From Pseudomonas sp. Fl4BN1 (lineage in GTDB: Bacteria; Pseudomonadota; Gammaproteobacteria; Pseudomonadales; Pseudomonadaceae): a stretch of DNA of 64,000 nucleotides. The first letter of the stretch is position 1. Every line of letters starts with the position of its first letter. The translations under genes were made by a program, and so were the position numbers. The stretch is from positions 61,232 to 125,231 of the forward strand of contig NZ_JAAARM010000020.1 in assembly GCF_009908285.1 (NCBI RefSeq). Direction: 5' to 3'. Below are positions 42,566 through 50,980 of this stretch, one piece after another. Under the pieces are notes generated by a model. The model searched no databases. It was not told where the DNA came from and saw nothing but the letters and a program-made list of their open reading frames with translations.

Positions 42566-42751
42566 GACATGTCTGTCATTGATTTCGTGCCCCTTGAAAT
42601 CAGTGCCAGCAACGTGCCGGTGCGGTATCTGGCTACAAACAAACAACATTTAGCCGGTGCAGAGTAGCAGCCTTTACCCGTAAGATTCACGCCGGCCATT
42701 GTTCCGATATGGTCGCTCCCGTCAAGTTCGCTGACTCTGCCAGGACTCCAG

Positions 42752-43666
42752 ATGAATCGTAATGACCTGCGTCGTGTCGACCTGAATCTGTTGATCGTGT
42801 TCGAAACACTGATGCACGAACGCAGTGTGACCCGCGCCGCCGAGAAGCTGTTTCTCGGCCAGCCGGCCATCAGTGCCGCCCTGTCGCGCCTGCGCAGCCT
42901 GTTCGACGACCCGTTGTTCGTGCGCACCGGCCGCAGCATGGAGCCTACGGCGCGGGCGACGGAAATCTTCGCCCTGCTGTCCCCGGCCCTGGATTCGATT
43001 TCCACGGCGGTCAGCCGTGCGGCGGAATTCGACCCTGCCACCAGCACCGCGGTATTCCGCATCGGTCTCTCCGACGACGTGGAATTCGCCCTGCTGCCGA
43101 TGCTGCTCAAGCGCCTGCGGGCCGAAGCCCCGGGCATCGTGCTGGTGGTGCGCCGGGCCAACTACCTGTTGATGCCGGCACTGCTGGCCTCCGGCGAGAT
43201 CTCCATCGGCGTCAGCTACACCGCCGACCTGCCGGCCAACGCCAAGCGCAAGGTCCTGCGCCGCAGCCTGCCCAAGCTGCTGCGCGCCGACAGCATGCCC
43301 GGCGCCCTGAGCCTGGACGACTTCTGCGCCCGCCCCCATGCCCTGGTGTCCTTTGCCGGGGACCTCAGTGGTTTTATCGATGAAGAGTTGGAAAAACTCG
43401 GACGCAAACGTCACGTAGTACTGGCGGTACCGCAGTTCAACGGCTTGAGTACCCTGCTGGCCGGAACCGACATCCTGGCCACCGTGCCCGACTACACCGC
43501 CGAAGCACTGACCGCGGCCGGCGGTGTACGTGCAGAAGACCCGCCATTGCCAGTGCGCAGTTTTGAATTGCACATGGCCTGGCGCGGCTCCCAGGACAAC
43601 GACCCTGGCGAGCGCTGGCTGCGTTCGCGGATCCAGATGTTTTTTGGCGACCCTGAGAGTCTTTAG
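42752..43666 (+). CDS. LysR-family transcriptional regulator
   Basis: A 304-residue LysR-type regulator. The winged helix-turn-helix covers residues 8-65 (LIVFETLMHERSVTRAAEKLFLGQPAISAALSRL), followed by the linker helix and a type 2 periplasmic-binding-like effector domain. It is divergent from the MDR oxidoreductase gene, its probable target. The last ten codons (QMFFGDPESL, stop) are matched by a second, diverged copy 1 kb downstream, beyond a toxin-antitoxin module; the present 3' end may therefore have been replaced when the module arrived. Confidence 0.9.
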   Translation: MNRNDLRRVDLNLLIVFETLMHERSVTRAAEKLFLGQPAISAALSRLRSLFDDPLFVRTGRSMEPTARATEIFALLSPALDSISTAVSRAAEFDPATSTAVFRIGLSDDVEFALLPMLLKRLRAEAPGIVLVVRRANYLLMPALLASGEISIGVSYTADLPANAKRKVLRRSLPKLLRADSMPGALSLDDFCARPHALVSFAGDLSGFIDEELEKLGRKRHVVLAVPQFNGLSTLLAGTDILATVPDYTAEALTAAGGVRAEDPPLPVRSFELHMAWRGSQDNDPGERWLRSRIQMFFGDPESL

Positions 43667-43798
43667 GTTTCGTCGGGCAGGCTGTTTAGCTGATCATTTT
43701 TGCCTTTCCACCAACCATGGAGCTCCATTCACTTCTAGTAGCCCCGTAAGACACAGTTCGTCAGATTCAAATCCCAAACTATGTGCTCGTAGGCAAAA

Positions 43799-43813
43799 TG
43801 GCATAATATGCCA
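43799..43813 (+). promoter_or_regulatory. Candidate ParD operator/promoter
   Basis: TGGCATAATATGCCA holds six-base inverted arms around AAT and contains a -10-like CATAAT. It lies 41 bases before the antitoxin start, where autorepression by the ParD ribbon-helix-helix protein is expected. Confidence 0.5.
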
Positions 43814-43853
43814 ATGATAGAAACAAACTGTTTGCCGAAAGCTGGAGCTCATT

Positions 43854-44144
43854 ATGGCGACGCGGAACGTTGTGCTCACCCCTCACCAAGAACAAGTTAT
43901 CCATGACCTTGTTCAGTCTGGCCGCTATCAGAATGCCAGCGAAGTGATGCGGGAAGGTTTGCGGCTATTGGAACAGCGTGTCGCCGAAGACACCGCCAAA
44001 ATTGAGGCCCTGCGTAAGGCGACCTCGATCGGCATCATGGATCTTGAGCACGGGCGCTTTAGTCAGTTGAACGAAGGTGATCTGGAGCACTTCCTCGAGG
44101 GCTTGAGCCTGGAGGCCACCCTCCCCGCGAGAGAGAAACACTGA
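43854..44144 (+). CDS. parD: ParD-family antitoxin
   Basis: A 96-residue type II antitoxin of the ParD/CopG ribbon-helix-helix group. The N-terminal strand and helices (NVVLTPHQEQVIHDLVQSGRYQNASEVMREGLRLLEQR) would bind the promoter as a dimer; the acidic C-terminal tail would wrap the toxin. GGAG lies seven bases before ATG. It precedes the toxin gene by two bases, the normal order in these modules. The upstream gap is AT-rich compared with the surroundings, which suggests acquisition. Confidence 0.9.
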   Translation: MATRNVVLTPHQEQVIHDLVQSGRYQNASEVMREGLRLLEQRVAEDTAKIEALRKATSIGIMDLEHGRFSQLNEGDLEHFLEGLSLEATLPAREKH

Positions 44145-44146
44145 GT

Positions 44147-44503
44147 ATGCCGCGGTATCGGATTACCAACGCGGCGCGCGCCGACATTGTTGACATACTC
44201 AGGCTCTCCCAGACGCAGTTCGGCGATCAAGCACGCCAGCGCTACCAGGCGCTGATCCTCGCGGCGCTGCAAGCTCTTGCCGGCACGCCTTATCGCATTG
44301 GCAGCCACGACCGCGATGAGCTTGCACCGGGCCTTCGCAGCTATCACCTCATCCATTCACGCCAGCAGGCCAAACAAACCCATGGAACGGTCAAAAGCCC
44401 ACGTCATATCGTGTTCTATCGTGTGGCAAACGACGACGTGATCGAGGTCGTCAGACTCCTTCATGACGCCATGGAAGCGCAGTTGCACTTGCCTAACGAC
44501 TGA
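44147..44503 (+). CDS. parE: ParE/RelE-family toxin
   Basis: A 118-residue toxin of the RelE/ParE fold. The opening YRITNAARADIVDILRLSQTQFG, the central PYRIGSHDRDELAPGLRSYHL and the terminal IVFYRVANDDVIEVVRLLHDAMEAQ are typical of ParE-like gyrase poisons. A polar insertion (SRQQAKQTHGTVKSPR) makes it a little longer than classical ParE. Gyrase inhibition is known for the family and inferred here. It is co-transcribed with the antitoxin. Confidence 0.9.
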   Translation: MPRYRITNAARADIVDILRLSQTQFGDQARQRYQALILAALQALAGTPYRIGSHDRDELAPGLRSYHLIHSRQQAKQTHGTVKSPRHIVFYRVANDDVIEVVRLLHDAMEAQLHLPND

Positions 44504-44593
44504 TCAGCGACCTGGCCCAACGGCTTAACTGGCCAGGAATAGCGAAGTCCGTCGGAGATCGCCATTCGCGATCACTCGCACACTCGGTGCGAA

Positions 44594-44615
44594 TGGGGGC
44601 AAAAGTGGGGGCAAA
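44594..44615. repeat. Tandem 10-base repeat
   Basis: TGGGGGCAAA occurs twice, spaced by two bases, in the gap after parE. It may be a remnant of the mobile segment that brought the toxin-antitoxin genes; no integrase gene is present. Confidence 0.4.
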
Positions 44616-44649
44616 CAAAAGCGTTATCGACCTAAAAACATTGTCCTAG

Positions 44650-44691
44650 AGCCCAGTCAAAATGTTCTTCGGCGATCCGGACAGTCTCTGA
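44650..44691 (+). pseudogene. Remnant of a lysR 3' end
   Basis: In frame this reads SPVKMFFGDPDSL followed by TGA, matching the last residues of the LysR regulator (SRIQMFFGDPESL) with mostly third-position base changes. It is too short to be a gene and looks like the original end of the lysR gene displaced by insertion of the parDE segment. Confidence 0.7.
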
Positions 44692-44746
44692 GCATCACCG
44701 CCACTCGCCGCCAATCGGCCCCTCATGCCTGACTGACAAATGACGA

Positions 44747-45826
44747 TCATGCACCACCGCCCTCCGTACCACGATGGGCCTGGCGCCACTGGATCGGGCT
44801 GACGTCATACCAACGGCGGAACGCCCGCGAGAACGCGCTGATTTCCGAGTAGCCCAGTGACAGGGCCAGCTCGGAGATGGGCAAGGTCGATTGTTGCAGG
44901 TAATAGATCGCCAGTTCCTGGCGCACCGTATCCACCAACGTGGAAAACGTCAGGCCGCTTTCACTCAACCGCCGCTGGATGGTCCAGCTGGGGATGCGCA
45001 AGTGTTCCGCCACTTGCTCCAGGCTCGGGTAGCCGTCGCTGAGCAGGTCCCTGACCTGGGCCCGCACTTCGGCAACGATGCCGGGGCGCGCCTGGCCGCC
45101 ACCGGCCACTGACAGTTTCTGCATGCTTTCCAGGAGCACCGCCAGTAACTTGGGGTCGTGTCCCGGCATCGGCCGGTTCAGTACGCTGCGGCGAAATACC
45201 AGTGCGTTGCACGGCTGGCCGAACAACACCGGGGCATCGAATACTTTGCAGTGCTCATGCCAGGCTTCCGGCTGCGGATGCTCGAAATGCACCCGCTCCG
45301 GTGCCCAGTTCTGGCCCAGGGCGTGGCGCATCAGGTTGGTAAACATGCCCATCGACAGTTCGGCGTCCTGACGCTTGCGCAGGATCGCACCGTACTGCAC
45401 CTGATAGTCGAGCTGGCACCACTCGCCATCCTCCACCAGGCGCAGCAGGCTGCCTTGCTGATGCACCGGAAACGTCCTGACCACATTGCGCAGGCCCTCG
45501 CCGAGGGTCGCCGAACACATCCCGACATACCCCAGGAGCCCCAGTGAATCGGGGCGAAACTGCTGCCCGTAGCGCAAACCGAAATTGTGGTTGCCGGTCT
45601 GCCGCGCGGCCTCCTCGAACACCGAGCAATACTGGTTCAGATCCAGGCTCAGGGTCGGGTGCAACAACTGCTCCGGGTCGATACCCGCCATGCCCAGGAT
45701 CCGTTCGGGGTTGCCGCCTTGCTGCTGGATGAAATCGGTCAGGCCGGTGGCCGCCGAAGCCAGGATGCCAAACTGGCCCTCATGGGGAGCGACCTGACGA
45801 ATCGGGGACGTTGTGATGGCGGGCAC
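44747..45826 (-). CDS. AraC-family transcriptional regulator (OruR/ArgR-like, Arabinose_bd domain)
   Basis: A 359-residue regulator with the long N-terminal ligand-binding domain typical of OruR-type AraC proteins (blocks PERILGMAGIDPEQLLHPTLSLDL and FGLRYGQQFRPDSLGLLGYVG) and a C-terminal helix-turn-helix (VAEHLRIPSWTIQRRLSESG and ELALSLGYSEISAFSRAFRRW). It starts at GTG preceded by the near-perfect ribosome site TAAGGAGGT; a much longer frame upstream is rejected. It is the probable activator of the adjacent amino-alcohol-type cluster. Confidence 0.87.
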   Translation of the reverse strand: MPAITTSPIRQVAPHEGQFGILASAATGLTDFIQQQGGNPERILGMAGIDPEQLLHPTLSLDLNQYCSVFEEAARQTGNHNFGLRYGQQFRPDSLGLLGYVGMCSATLGEGLRNVVRTFPVHQQGSLLRLVEDGEWCQLDYQVQYGAILRKRQDAELSMGMFTNLMRHALGQNWAPERVHFEHPQPEAWHEHCKVFDAPVLFGQPCNALVFRRSVLNRPMPGHDPKLLAVLLESMQKLSVAGGGQARPGIVAEVRAQVRDLLSDGYPSLEQVAEHLRIPSWTIQRRLSESGLTFSTLVDTVRQELAIYYLQQSTLPISELALSLGYSEISAFSRAFRRWYDVSPIQWRQAHRGTEGGGA

Positions 45827-46011
45827 CTGGAACCTCCTTACGCAGTCACTCTGCACAGGTGACTGACTCACGCAAGTTCCATTCCAGATCTCCGGTTTGC
45901 CCCCCGCCGCCGCCCCTCGCGGGCTCAAGCCCGCCTTTGCCGGAGAACCGGCCGAGTCCAGGCTGGCCAGCGCCGCACCGGAGCAGTGCGTAGCGGTTTG
46001 TAACATCCGCC

Positions 46012-47028
46012 TCAATGCCCGCGGTGCAGCATCGCACCCTGCAAACCATCCCCCAAGTAGCGACGACACAACCCCAGGGTCTGCTCCACCCATTCATGGC
46101 CCAGGCACTCGACCTGCGGCGTCCCTCGGTGAGTGCCGGTCCAGGCCAGCAGTTGCAGGCGCCGCTGCATGATCAGGGTCGGCACCATGGCCAGATCCTC
46201 GGCATCCAGGCTCAACTGCTGGCTATAACCCTCCAGCCAATTATCGATCCACTGTGGCAGGTCGGGGTGATGCTCGAAAAAGCTCAAGCCGGCAGCCAGG
46301 TCATGCAGGTACCAGCCCAACCCGCAATCATCGAAGTCGATGATTCGGGTCTGCTCGCCCTGCACCAGCAGGTTGGCCAGGCGCAGGTCGGCATGGATCA
46401 GGCCGAAACGCCGCTCATCCTGGCCATAACCGGCCAGCTGCCGGGCGAGCACAACCAGCACTTCGCCAATCAGCTTTTGCCCGGCACTGTCCAGGTAAGG
46501 CGCCGCCTGCCATCGTCCCCAATGCCCCTCGGGCCCGAGCATGCTCGAATGATTCCAGGTCATGCGCGCAAAGCCCTGGGGTTTGCGCCAGTGGCGGGCC
46601 TGTCGATGCAATTGGGCATTGATCGCACCCAAGCGGCAAAACGAGGTATTGAGGCTGTGCTGATCCGGCTCGCGGCCGTCTATCCAATCGAACAGCACCA
46701 CATAGCGACTGCCCAGCCCGGACAGGTGCACCTGCTGGATCAACTCGCCATCCAGGCCGGCAATCGCACACGGCACCTGTAGCCCTTCCTCGCGCAGCGC
46801 CGCCAGCCAAAGCAGCTCGCTGGCGATCTCCTGATACGAGTGATACGCCTCGCGATGCACGCGCATCACCGAGCGTCGCTGAGCGTTGTGCAGCAGATAG
46901 GTGGCGTTCTCCGAATGGCTCAGCAAACTCAGTTCACCGCGCAACGACGGCGCATAGGACAAGGTGGCCAAACTGGCCAGGGGGGCAATGGCATCCAGGC
47001 AGGAGGCTTGGTTCGAGGCAGTCATCAT
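46012..47028 (-). CDS. APH-fold small-molecule kinase (hydroxylysine/amino-alcohol kinase-like)
   Basis: A 338-residue phosphotransferase of the APH/choline kinase superfamily. The catalytic loop HADLRLANLL and the metal-binding IIDFDDCGLGW are intact, so activity is expected. The family includes hydroxylysine kinase (AGPHD1) and homoserine kinase-like proteins. Two adjacent ATGs are possible; the first at 47028 has GGAG seven bases upstream. It is divergent from an SDR-permease-PLP lyase operon. The partner lyase belongs to the AGXT2L family that cleaves O-phosphorylated amino alcohols, so this kinase probably phosphorylates the hydroxyl of an amino alcohol. Confidence 0.82.
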   Translation of the reverse strand: MMTASNQASCLDAIAPLASLATLSYAPSLRGELSLLSHSENATYLLHNAQRRSVMRVHREAYHSYQEIASELLWLAALREEGLQVPCAIAGLDGELIQQVHLSGLGSRYVVLFDWIDGREPDQHSLNTSFCRLGAINAQLHRQARHWRKPQGFARMTWNHSSMLGPEGHWGRWQAAPYLDSAGQKLIGEVLVVLARQLAGYGQDERRFGLIHADLRLANLLVQGEQTRIIDFDDCGLGWYLHDLAAGLSFFEHHPDLPQWIDNWLEGYSQQLSLDAEDLAMVPTLIMQRRLQLLAWTGTHRGTPQVECLGHEWVEQTLGLCRRYLGDGLQGAMLHRGH

Positions 47029-47243
47029 CAGCACGCTCCAGGGTCGGTAGGCCCGCACAGAATGCGAGGCTGGCGTAGACCGTCGCTTGACCCGGCACGG
47101 CGAAATCTTGACCCCAGAGCACAAGGCGCCCCTGCGCCCTGGTCGATTTGATAGTTCAGGGTAGAACTTGTGCTGCACGGTCAAGTGCCCCGGCCCCTTG
47201 GGGTCGCAACATCCAGGCAACATCACTGGAAAGGGGCTCGAAG

Positions 47244-48017
47244 ATGCTGACTTCACTGCAAGGCAAAAGCGTTCTGGTCACCGGGGCCACCAGCGGCATC
47301 GGCCTGGGGATCGCCTACGGATTTGCCCGTCAGGGCGCGCAGGTGGCGATCAGCGCCCGCCATCGGCACAAAGTCGAAGAAGTGGCGCAGCGCATGCGCG
47401 ATGAGGGTTTGCAGGTCAATGGCTTCGTCGCCGATGTGGCCCGGGGCGCTTCGGTGCGGCAATTGCTGGCAGACGTCGCCGGCACCCAGGGCGGCCTGGA
47501 TGTGCTGTGCTGCAACGCCGGCGTGTTCCCTTCGGTGAGCCTGGAACAGATGAGCGAAGCCGACTGGGATGGCGTGCTCGCCACCAACGCCAAAGGCAGC
47601 TTCCTCTGCGTCCAGGCGGCCCTGCCCTACCTGCGCCAGGCCGAATACGGACGGGTGATCCTGACCTCATCGATCACCGGGCCGGTGACCGGTTTCCCCG
47701 GCTGGGCCCATTACGGCGCGAGCAAGGCCGCGCAACTGGGCTTCATGCGCACCGCGGCGATCGAACTGGCGCGCGACGGCATCACCATCAATGCCGTGCT
47801 GCCGGGCAACATCCTCACCGAAGGCCTGCATGACATGGGCGAGGACTACCTGAACAGCATGGCCGCATCGGTCCCGCTGCGGCGCCTGGGCAGTGTCGAT
47901 GATATCGCCAACGCCGCGCTGTTCTTCGCCTCCCGCGAAGCTGGCTACGTCACCGGACAAAGCCTGATTGTCGACGGCGGGCAGATCCTCCCCGAATCTC
48001 TCCAGGCTCTGGCCTGA
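47244..48017 (+). CDS. SDR-family oxidoreductase
   Basis: A 257-residue classical short-chain dehydrogenase with GATSGIGLG, CNAGV and the catalytic HYGASKAA following TSSITG. The C-terminus IVDGGQILPES resembles the MoaE-like SDR at 22.3 kb, so the two are paralogues in separate amine clusters. ATG has AAGGGG nine bases upstream; longer starts are not used. It is first in an operon with a permease and a PLP lyase. It could interconvert an amino ketone and amino alcohol, or process the aldehyde product; this is inference. Confidence 0.87.
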   Translation: MLTSLQGKSVLVTGATSGIGLGIAYGFARQGAQVAISARHRHKVEEVAQRMRDEGLQVNGFVADVARGASVRQLLADVAGTQGGLDVLCCNAGVFPSVSLEQMSEADWDGVLATNAKGSFLCVQAALPYLRQAEYGRVILTSSITGPVTGFPGWAHYGASKAAQLGFMRTAAIELARDGITINAVLPGNILTEGLHDMGEDYLNSMAASVPLRRLGSVDDIANAALFFASREAGYVTGQSLIVDGGQILPESLQALA

Positions 48018-48048
48018 AGCTCTCATCTCAGTTATTGGAGCGCGCCCC

Positions 48049-49599
48049 ATGAGCGAAATCTACACCGACAAGCTGCCCTTGCAGGGCACTGCCCCGGCCC
48101 GGCCCCATGAAGTCCAGCGGTTGCGCAAGAACGCCGTGGGCCTGATGGGCGTGTTGTTCATGACGGTCGCGACGGCAGCGCCGATCACCGCCATGCTCGG
48201 CAACGTGCCGATCGCCATCGGCAGTGGCAACGGCCAGTACGCCCCCGCCGGCTATCTGGTGGCGACCATCATTCTCGCGCTGTTCGCCATCGGCTACGCG
48301 CAAATGGCCAAGTACATCACCTCCACTGGCGCGTTCTACGGTTTTATCTCCCATGGCCTCGGGCGCGTGGTGGGCATGGCGGCGGGCATTGCCGTGACCC
48401 TCACCTACATCGTCTTCGAGGCGGCGCTGGTGGGCATCTTCGCCTTCTTCTGCGTCGACCTGCTGACCAGCACCACGGGGATCCAGGTGCACTGGATCGT
48501 CTTCGCCCTGGCCATGTTGGCGGCCAATGGCATCCTCAGCTACTTCGATATTTCCCTGACCGCCAAGGTTCTCGGTGTCTGCCTGGTCCTCGAAATCCTG
48601 ATGCTGGCGATGATGGCATTCGCCGTGCTCTGGCACGGTGGCGGCCCGCAGGGGCTGGTGCCCGAGTCGATCAATCCGCTCAAGGCCTTCAGCCCGGCGC
48701 AGGGCGTGATCGGCGCCAATGCCGGCATCGGCCTGTTCTTCGCCTTCTGGTCCTGGGTCGGGTTCGAGTCCTCGGCGATGTACGGCGAAGAGTCGCGCAA
48801 CCCGAAGAAAATCATTCCCCTGGCCACCTTGCTGGCGGTGATCGGCATCGGCGTGTTCTATGTGTTCGTGTCGTGGATGGCCATCGCCGGCTCCGGCCCG
48901 ATCGAAGCGATCCGCCTGGCCCAGGATCCGGCCCAGGCCGCCGAAGTGTTCTACGGCCCCACGCGCCTGTACATCGGTGAATGGGCGGTGAGCCTGTTCA
49001 AACTGTTGGTGGTGACCGGCTCGTTCGCCTGCGGCATGGCGTTCCACAACTGTGCGTCGCGCTATATCTACGCCCTGGGCCGGGAGAACCTGTTCGAGTT
49101 CCTCGGCCGTACCGTGGGCCGCACCCACGAACGTCACGGCTCACCGCACGTGGCCTCCAGCGTACAGACGCTGATTGCCAGCGCCATCGTCCTGGCCTTC
49201 CTGTTCGCCGGCAAGGACCCCTACGCCGACTTGTACGCACTGCTGGCGATCCTCGGCACCATGGGCATCCTGATCGTCCAAGCGCTGTGCGCCTTTGCCG
49301 TGGTCTGCTATTTCCACATCGGCACCCGCCATATCAAGCAGCGCCACTGGTTCAAGACCTTCCTGGCGCCGATGCTGGGCGGCCTCGGCATGCTCTATGT
49401 GGTCTACCTGCTGTTCGCCAACCTGAACTTCGCCGCCGGCACCGCCGCGCAATCGCTGCTGTTCAAGCTGATCCCGTGGATCGTCGCTGCCAGCTTCGCG
49501 CTGGGTGCAGCCATTGCCTTGTACTTCCGGCAGTTCGATCGACGCAAATACAACATCATCGGCAGCATCGTCATGGACGACGAACGCCAAGACAGCTGA
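48049..49599 (+). CDS. APC-family amino acid/amine permease
   Basis: A 516-residue transporter with about 12 helices. The opening LRKNAVGLMGVLFMTVATAAPITAM and the block FWSWVGFESSAMYGEESRNPKKIIP are typical of the ethanolamine/amino acid permease branch of the APC superfamily. ATG at 48049 has GGAG nine bases upstream. It lies between the SDR and the phospho-lyase with short gaps, so it is the uptake system for the cluster's substrate. Confidence 0.87.
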   Translation: MSEIYTDKLPLQGTAPARPHEVQRLRKNAVGLMGVLFMTVATAAPITAMLGNVPIAIGSGNGQYAPAGYLVATIILALFAIGYAQMAKYITSTGAFYGFISHGLGRVVGMAAGIAVTLTYIVFEAALVGIFAFFCVDLLTSTTGIQVHWIVFALAMLAANGILSYFDISLTAKVLGVCLVLEILMLAMMAFAVLWHGGGPQGLVPESINPLKAFSPAQGVIGANAGIGLFFAFWSWVGFESSAMYGEESRNPKKIIPLATLLAVIGIGVFYVFVSWMAIAGSGPIEAIRLAQDPAQAAEVFYGPTRLYIGEWAVSLFKLLVVTGSFACGMAFHNCASRYIYALGRENLFEFLGRTVGRTHERHGSPHVASSVQTLIASAIVLAFLFAGKDPYADLYALLAILGTMGILIVQALCAFAVVCYFHIGTRHIKQRHWFKTFLAPMLGGLGMLYVVYLLFANLNFAAGTAAQSLLFKLIPWIVAASFALGAAIALYFRQFDRRKYNIIGSIVMDDERQDS

Positions 49600-49610
49600 G
49601 GAGCTTCGCC

Positions 49611-50924
49611 ATGTTGAAAGTCAACGCCTTCCAAGCCGAGCACGCTGCTGCCCTCAACGAGGCCGAGCGGCAGCTGATCGAACGTCGCCAGCGCCTGCTG
49701 GGGCCGGCCTATCAATTGTTCTACGAGCAACCCCTGCATCTGGTGAAGGGCAGTGGCGCCTGGCTGTACGACAGCAACGGACGCCGCTACCTGGACCTGT
49801 ACAACAACGTCGCGTCGATCGGCCACTGCCATCCACGGGTGGTGCAGGCCCTGTCCAGCCAGGCCGCAGAGCTCAACACCCACACCCGCTACCTGCATGA
49901 GGGGGTGCTCGATTACGCCGAGAAACTCTTGGCCACCTTGCCCGGCGAACTGAGCCAGATGATGTTCACCTGCACCGGCAGCGAGGCCAACGACCTGGCG
50001 TTGCGCATTGCCCGGGACTACAGCGGCGGCACCGGGGTGATCGTCACGCGCTACGCCTACCACGGCATGACCCTAGCCATCGCCGAGCTGTCGCCGTCCG
50101 TAGGTGACTACGTGCCCCTGTCCAAGGACTGCCGGGTGGTCAACGCCCCGTTGCATGACCCGCAGCACCCGGAACGCGTCGGCCAGGTATTCGCCGCCGA
50201 AGTGCGCGCCGCGATCGCCGACATGCTGCGCCATGGCATACGGCCGGCAGCGTTGCTGGTGGACACCCTGTTCACCAGCGACGGCGTATTCGCCGACCCG
50301 CCGGGTTTTCTCGCCGAAGCGGTCAACGCCATCCGCGACGCCGGAGGCCTGTTCATCGCCGACGAGGTGCAACCGGGGTTTGCCCGCACCGGTACGCACA
50401 TGTGGGGCTTCGAGCGCCACGGCCTGGTGCCGGACCTGGTGACCATGGGCAAGCCAATGGGCAATGGCCACCCCTTGGCGGGCCTGGCCGTGCGCCCGTC
50501 AATCCTCCAGCGTTTTGGCCGCAATGCCAGCTACTTCAATACCTTTGGCGGCAACCCGGTGTCGGCCGCCGTGGGCCTGGCGGTGTTGCAGGTGATCGAA
50601 GAAGAACAGTTGCAGGCCAACGCGCTGAAGGTCGGCCTGCTACTCAAGCAAGGGCTGGAAAGCCTGGCCGCCGACCATCAACGGCTCGGCGCGGTGCGCG
50701 GTGCGGGGCTGTTCCTCGGCGTCGATGTGCTGGCGCCCATGAGCGCGGAGATGGACCCGCAAACTGCACGGCACATGGTCAATCTGCTGCGCGACGAAGG
50801 CATGCTGATCGGGGTTGCCGGCGCTGCCAATAGCACCCTGAAGATCCGTCCACCGCTGTGTTTCAGCGAAGATCAGGTCGAACTGTTTCTCGCCGCAATG
50901 GCACGGGTACTGCTTCTGCTCTGA
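49611..50924 (+). CDS. PLP-dependent O-phospho-amino-alcohol phospho-lyase (AGXT2L-like)
   Basis: A 437-residue class III PLP enzyme. The N-terminal YLDLYNNVASIGHCHPRVV and the PLP-lysine block VTMGKPMGNGHPLAG (Lys281) are the signatures of the AGXT2L group, which contains ethanolamine-phosphate phospho-lyase and phosphohydroxylysine phospho-lyase rather than true aminotransferases. The reaction would release phosphate and ammonia and give an aldehyde. It closes the SDR-permease operon, starts 11 bases after the permease stop and has GAGGAG before ATG. A kinase that could make its substrate is divergent upstream. Substrate identity is inferred. Confidence 0.83.
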   Translation: MLKVNAFQAEHAAALNEAERQLIERRQRLLGPAYQLFYEQPLHLVKGSGAWLYDSNGRRYLDLYNNVASIGHCHPRVVQALSSQAAELNTHTRYLHEGVLDYAEKLLATLPGELSQMMFTCTGSEANDLALRIARDYSGGTGVIVTRYAYHGMTLAIAELSPSVGDYVPLSKDCRVVNAPLHDPQHPERVGQVFAAEVRAAIADMLRHGIRPAALLVDTLFTSDGVFADPPGFLAEAVNAIRDAGGLFIADEVQPGFARTGTHMWGFERHGLVPDLVTMGKPMGNGHPLAGLAVRPSILQRFGRNASYFNTFGGNPVSAAVGLAVLQVIEEEQLQANALKVGLLLKQGLESLAADHQRLGAVRGAGLFLGVDVLAPMSAEMDPQTARHMVNLLRDEGMLIGVAGAANSTLKIRPPLCFSEDQVELFLAAMARVLLLL

Positions 50925-50937
50925 AGGTTCGGCCGAT

Positions 50938-50964
50938 AAAAAACCCGCCGCCAGGCGGGTTTTT
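50938..50964. terminator. Bidirectional intrinsic terminator between phospho-lyase and acyl-CoA synthetase
   Basis: A run of six A, the stem CCCGCC/GGCGGG with loop GCCA, and five T residues lie 13 bases past the lyase stop and 16 bases before the stop of the convergent synthetase gene. Confidence 0.85.
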
Positions 50965-50980
50965 ATTCCGGGGTAACGAC

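Noticed and set aside
43524..43817. Plus-strand open frame overlapping the lysR end and the parD promoter
   Set aside because: Out of frame with lysR, no ribosome site and no family resemblance; the region is better explained by the lysR terminus and the toxin-antitoxin promoter.
44594..44615. Tandem TGGGGGCAAA as a phage attachment or CRISPR-like array
   Set aside because: Only two copies, no spacers and no integrase or cas gene nearby; kept only as a possible insertion scar.
45918..45933. GCGGGCT-CA-AGCCCGC as a terminator for the kinase gene
   Set aside because: A two-base loop is sterically poor and no T-run follows on the minus strand; it is probably a REP fragment.
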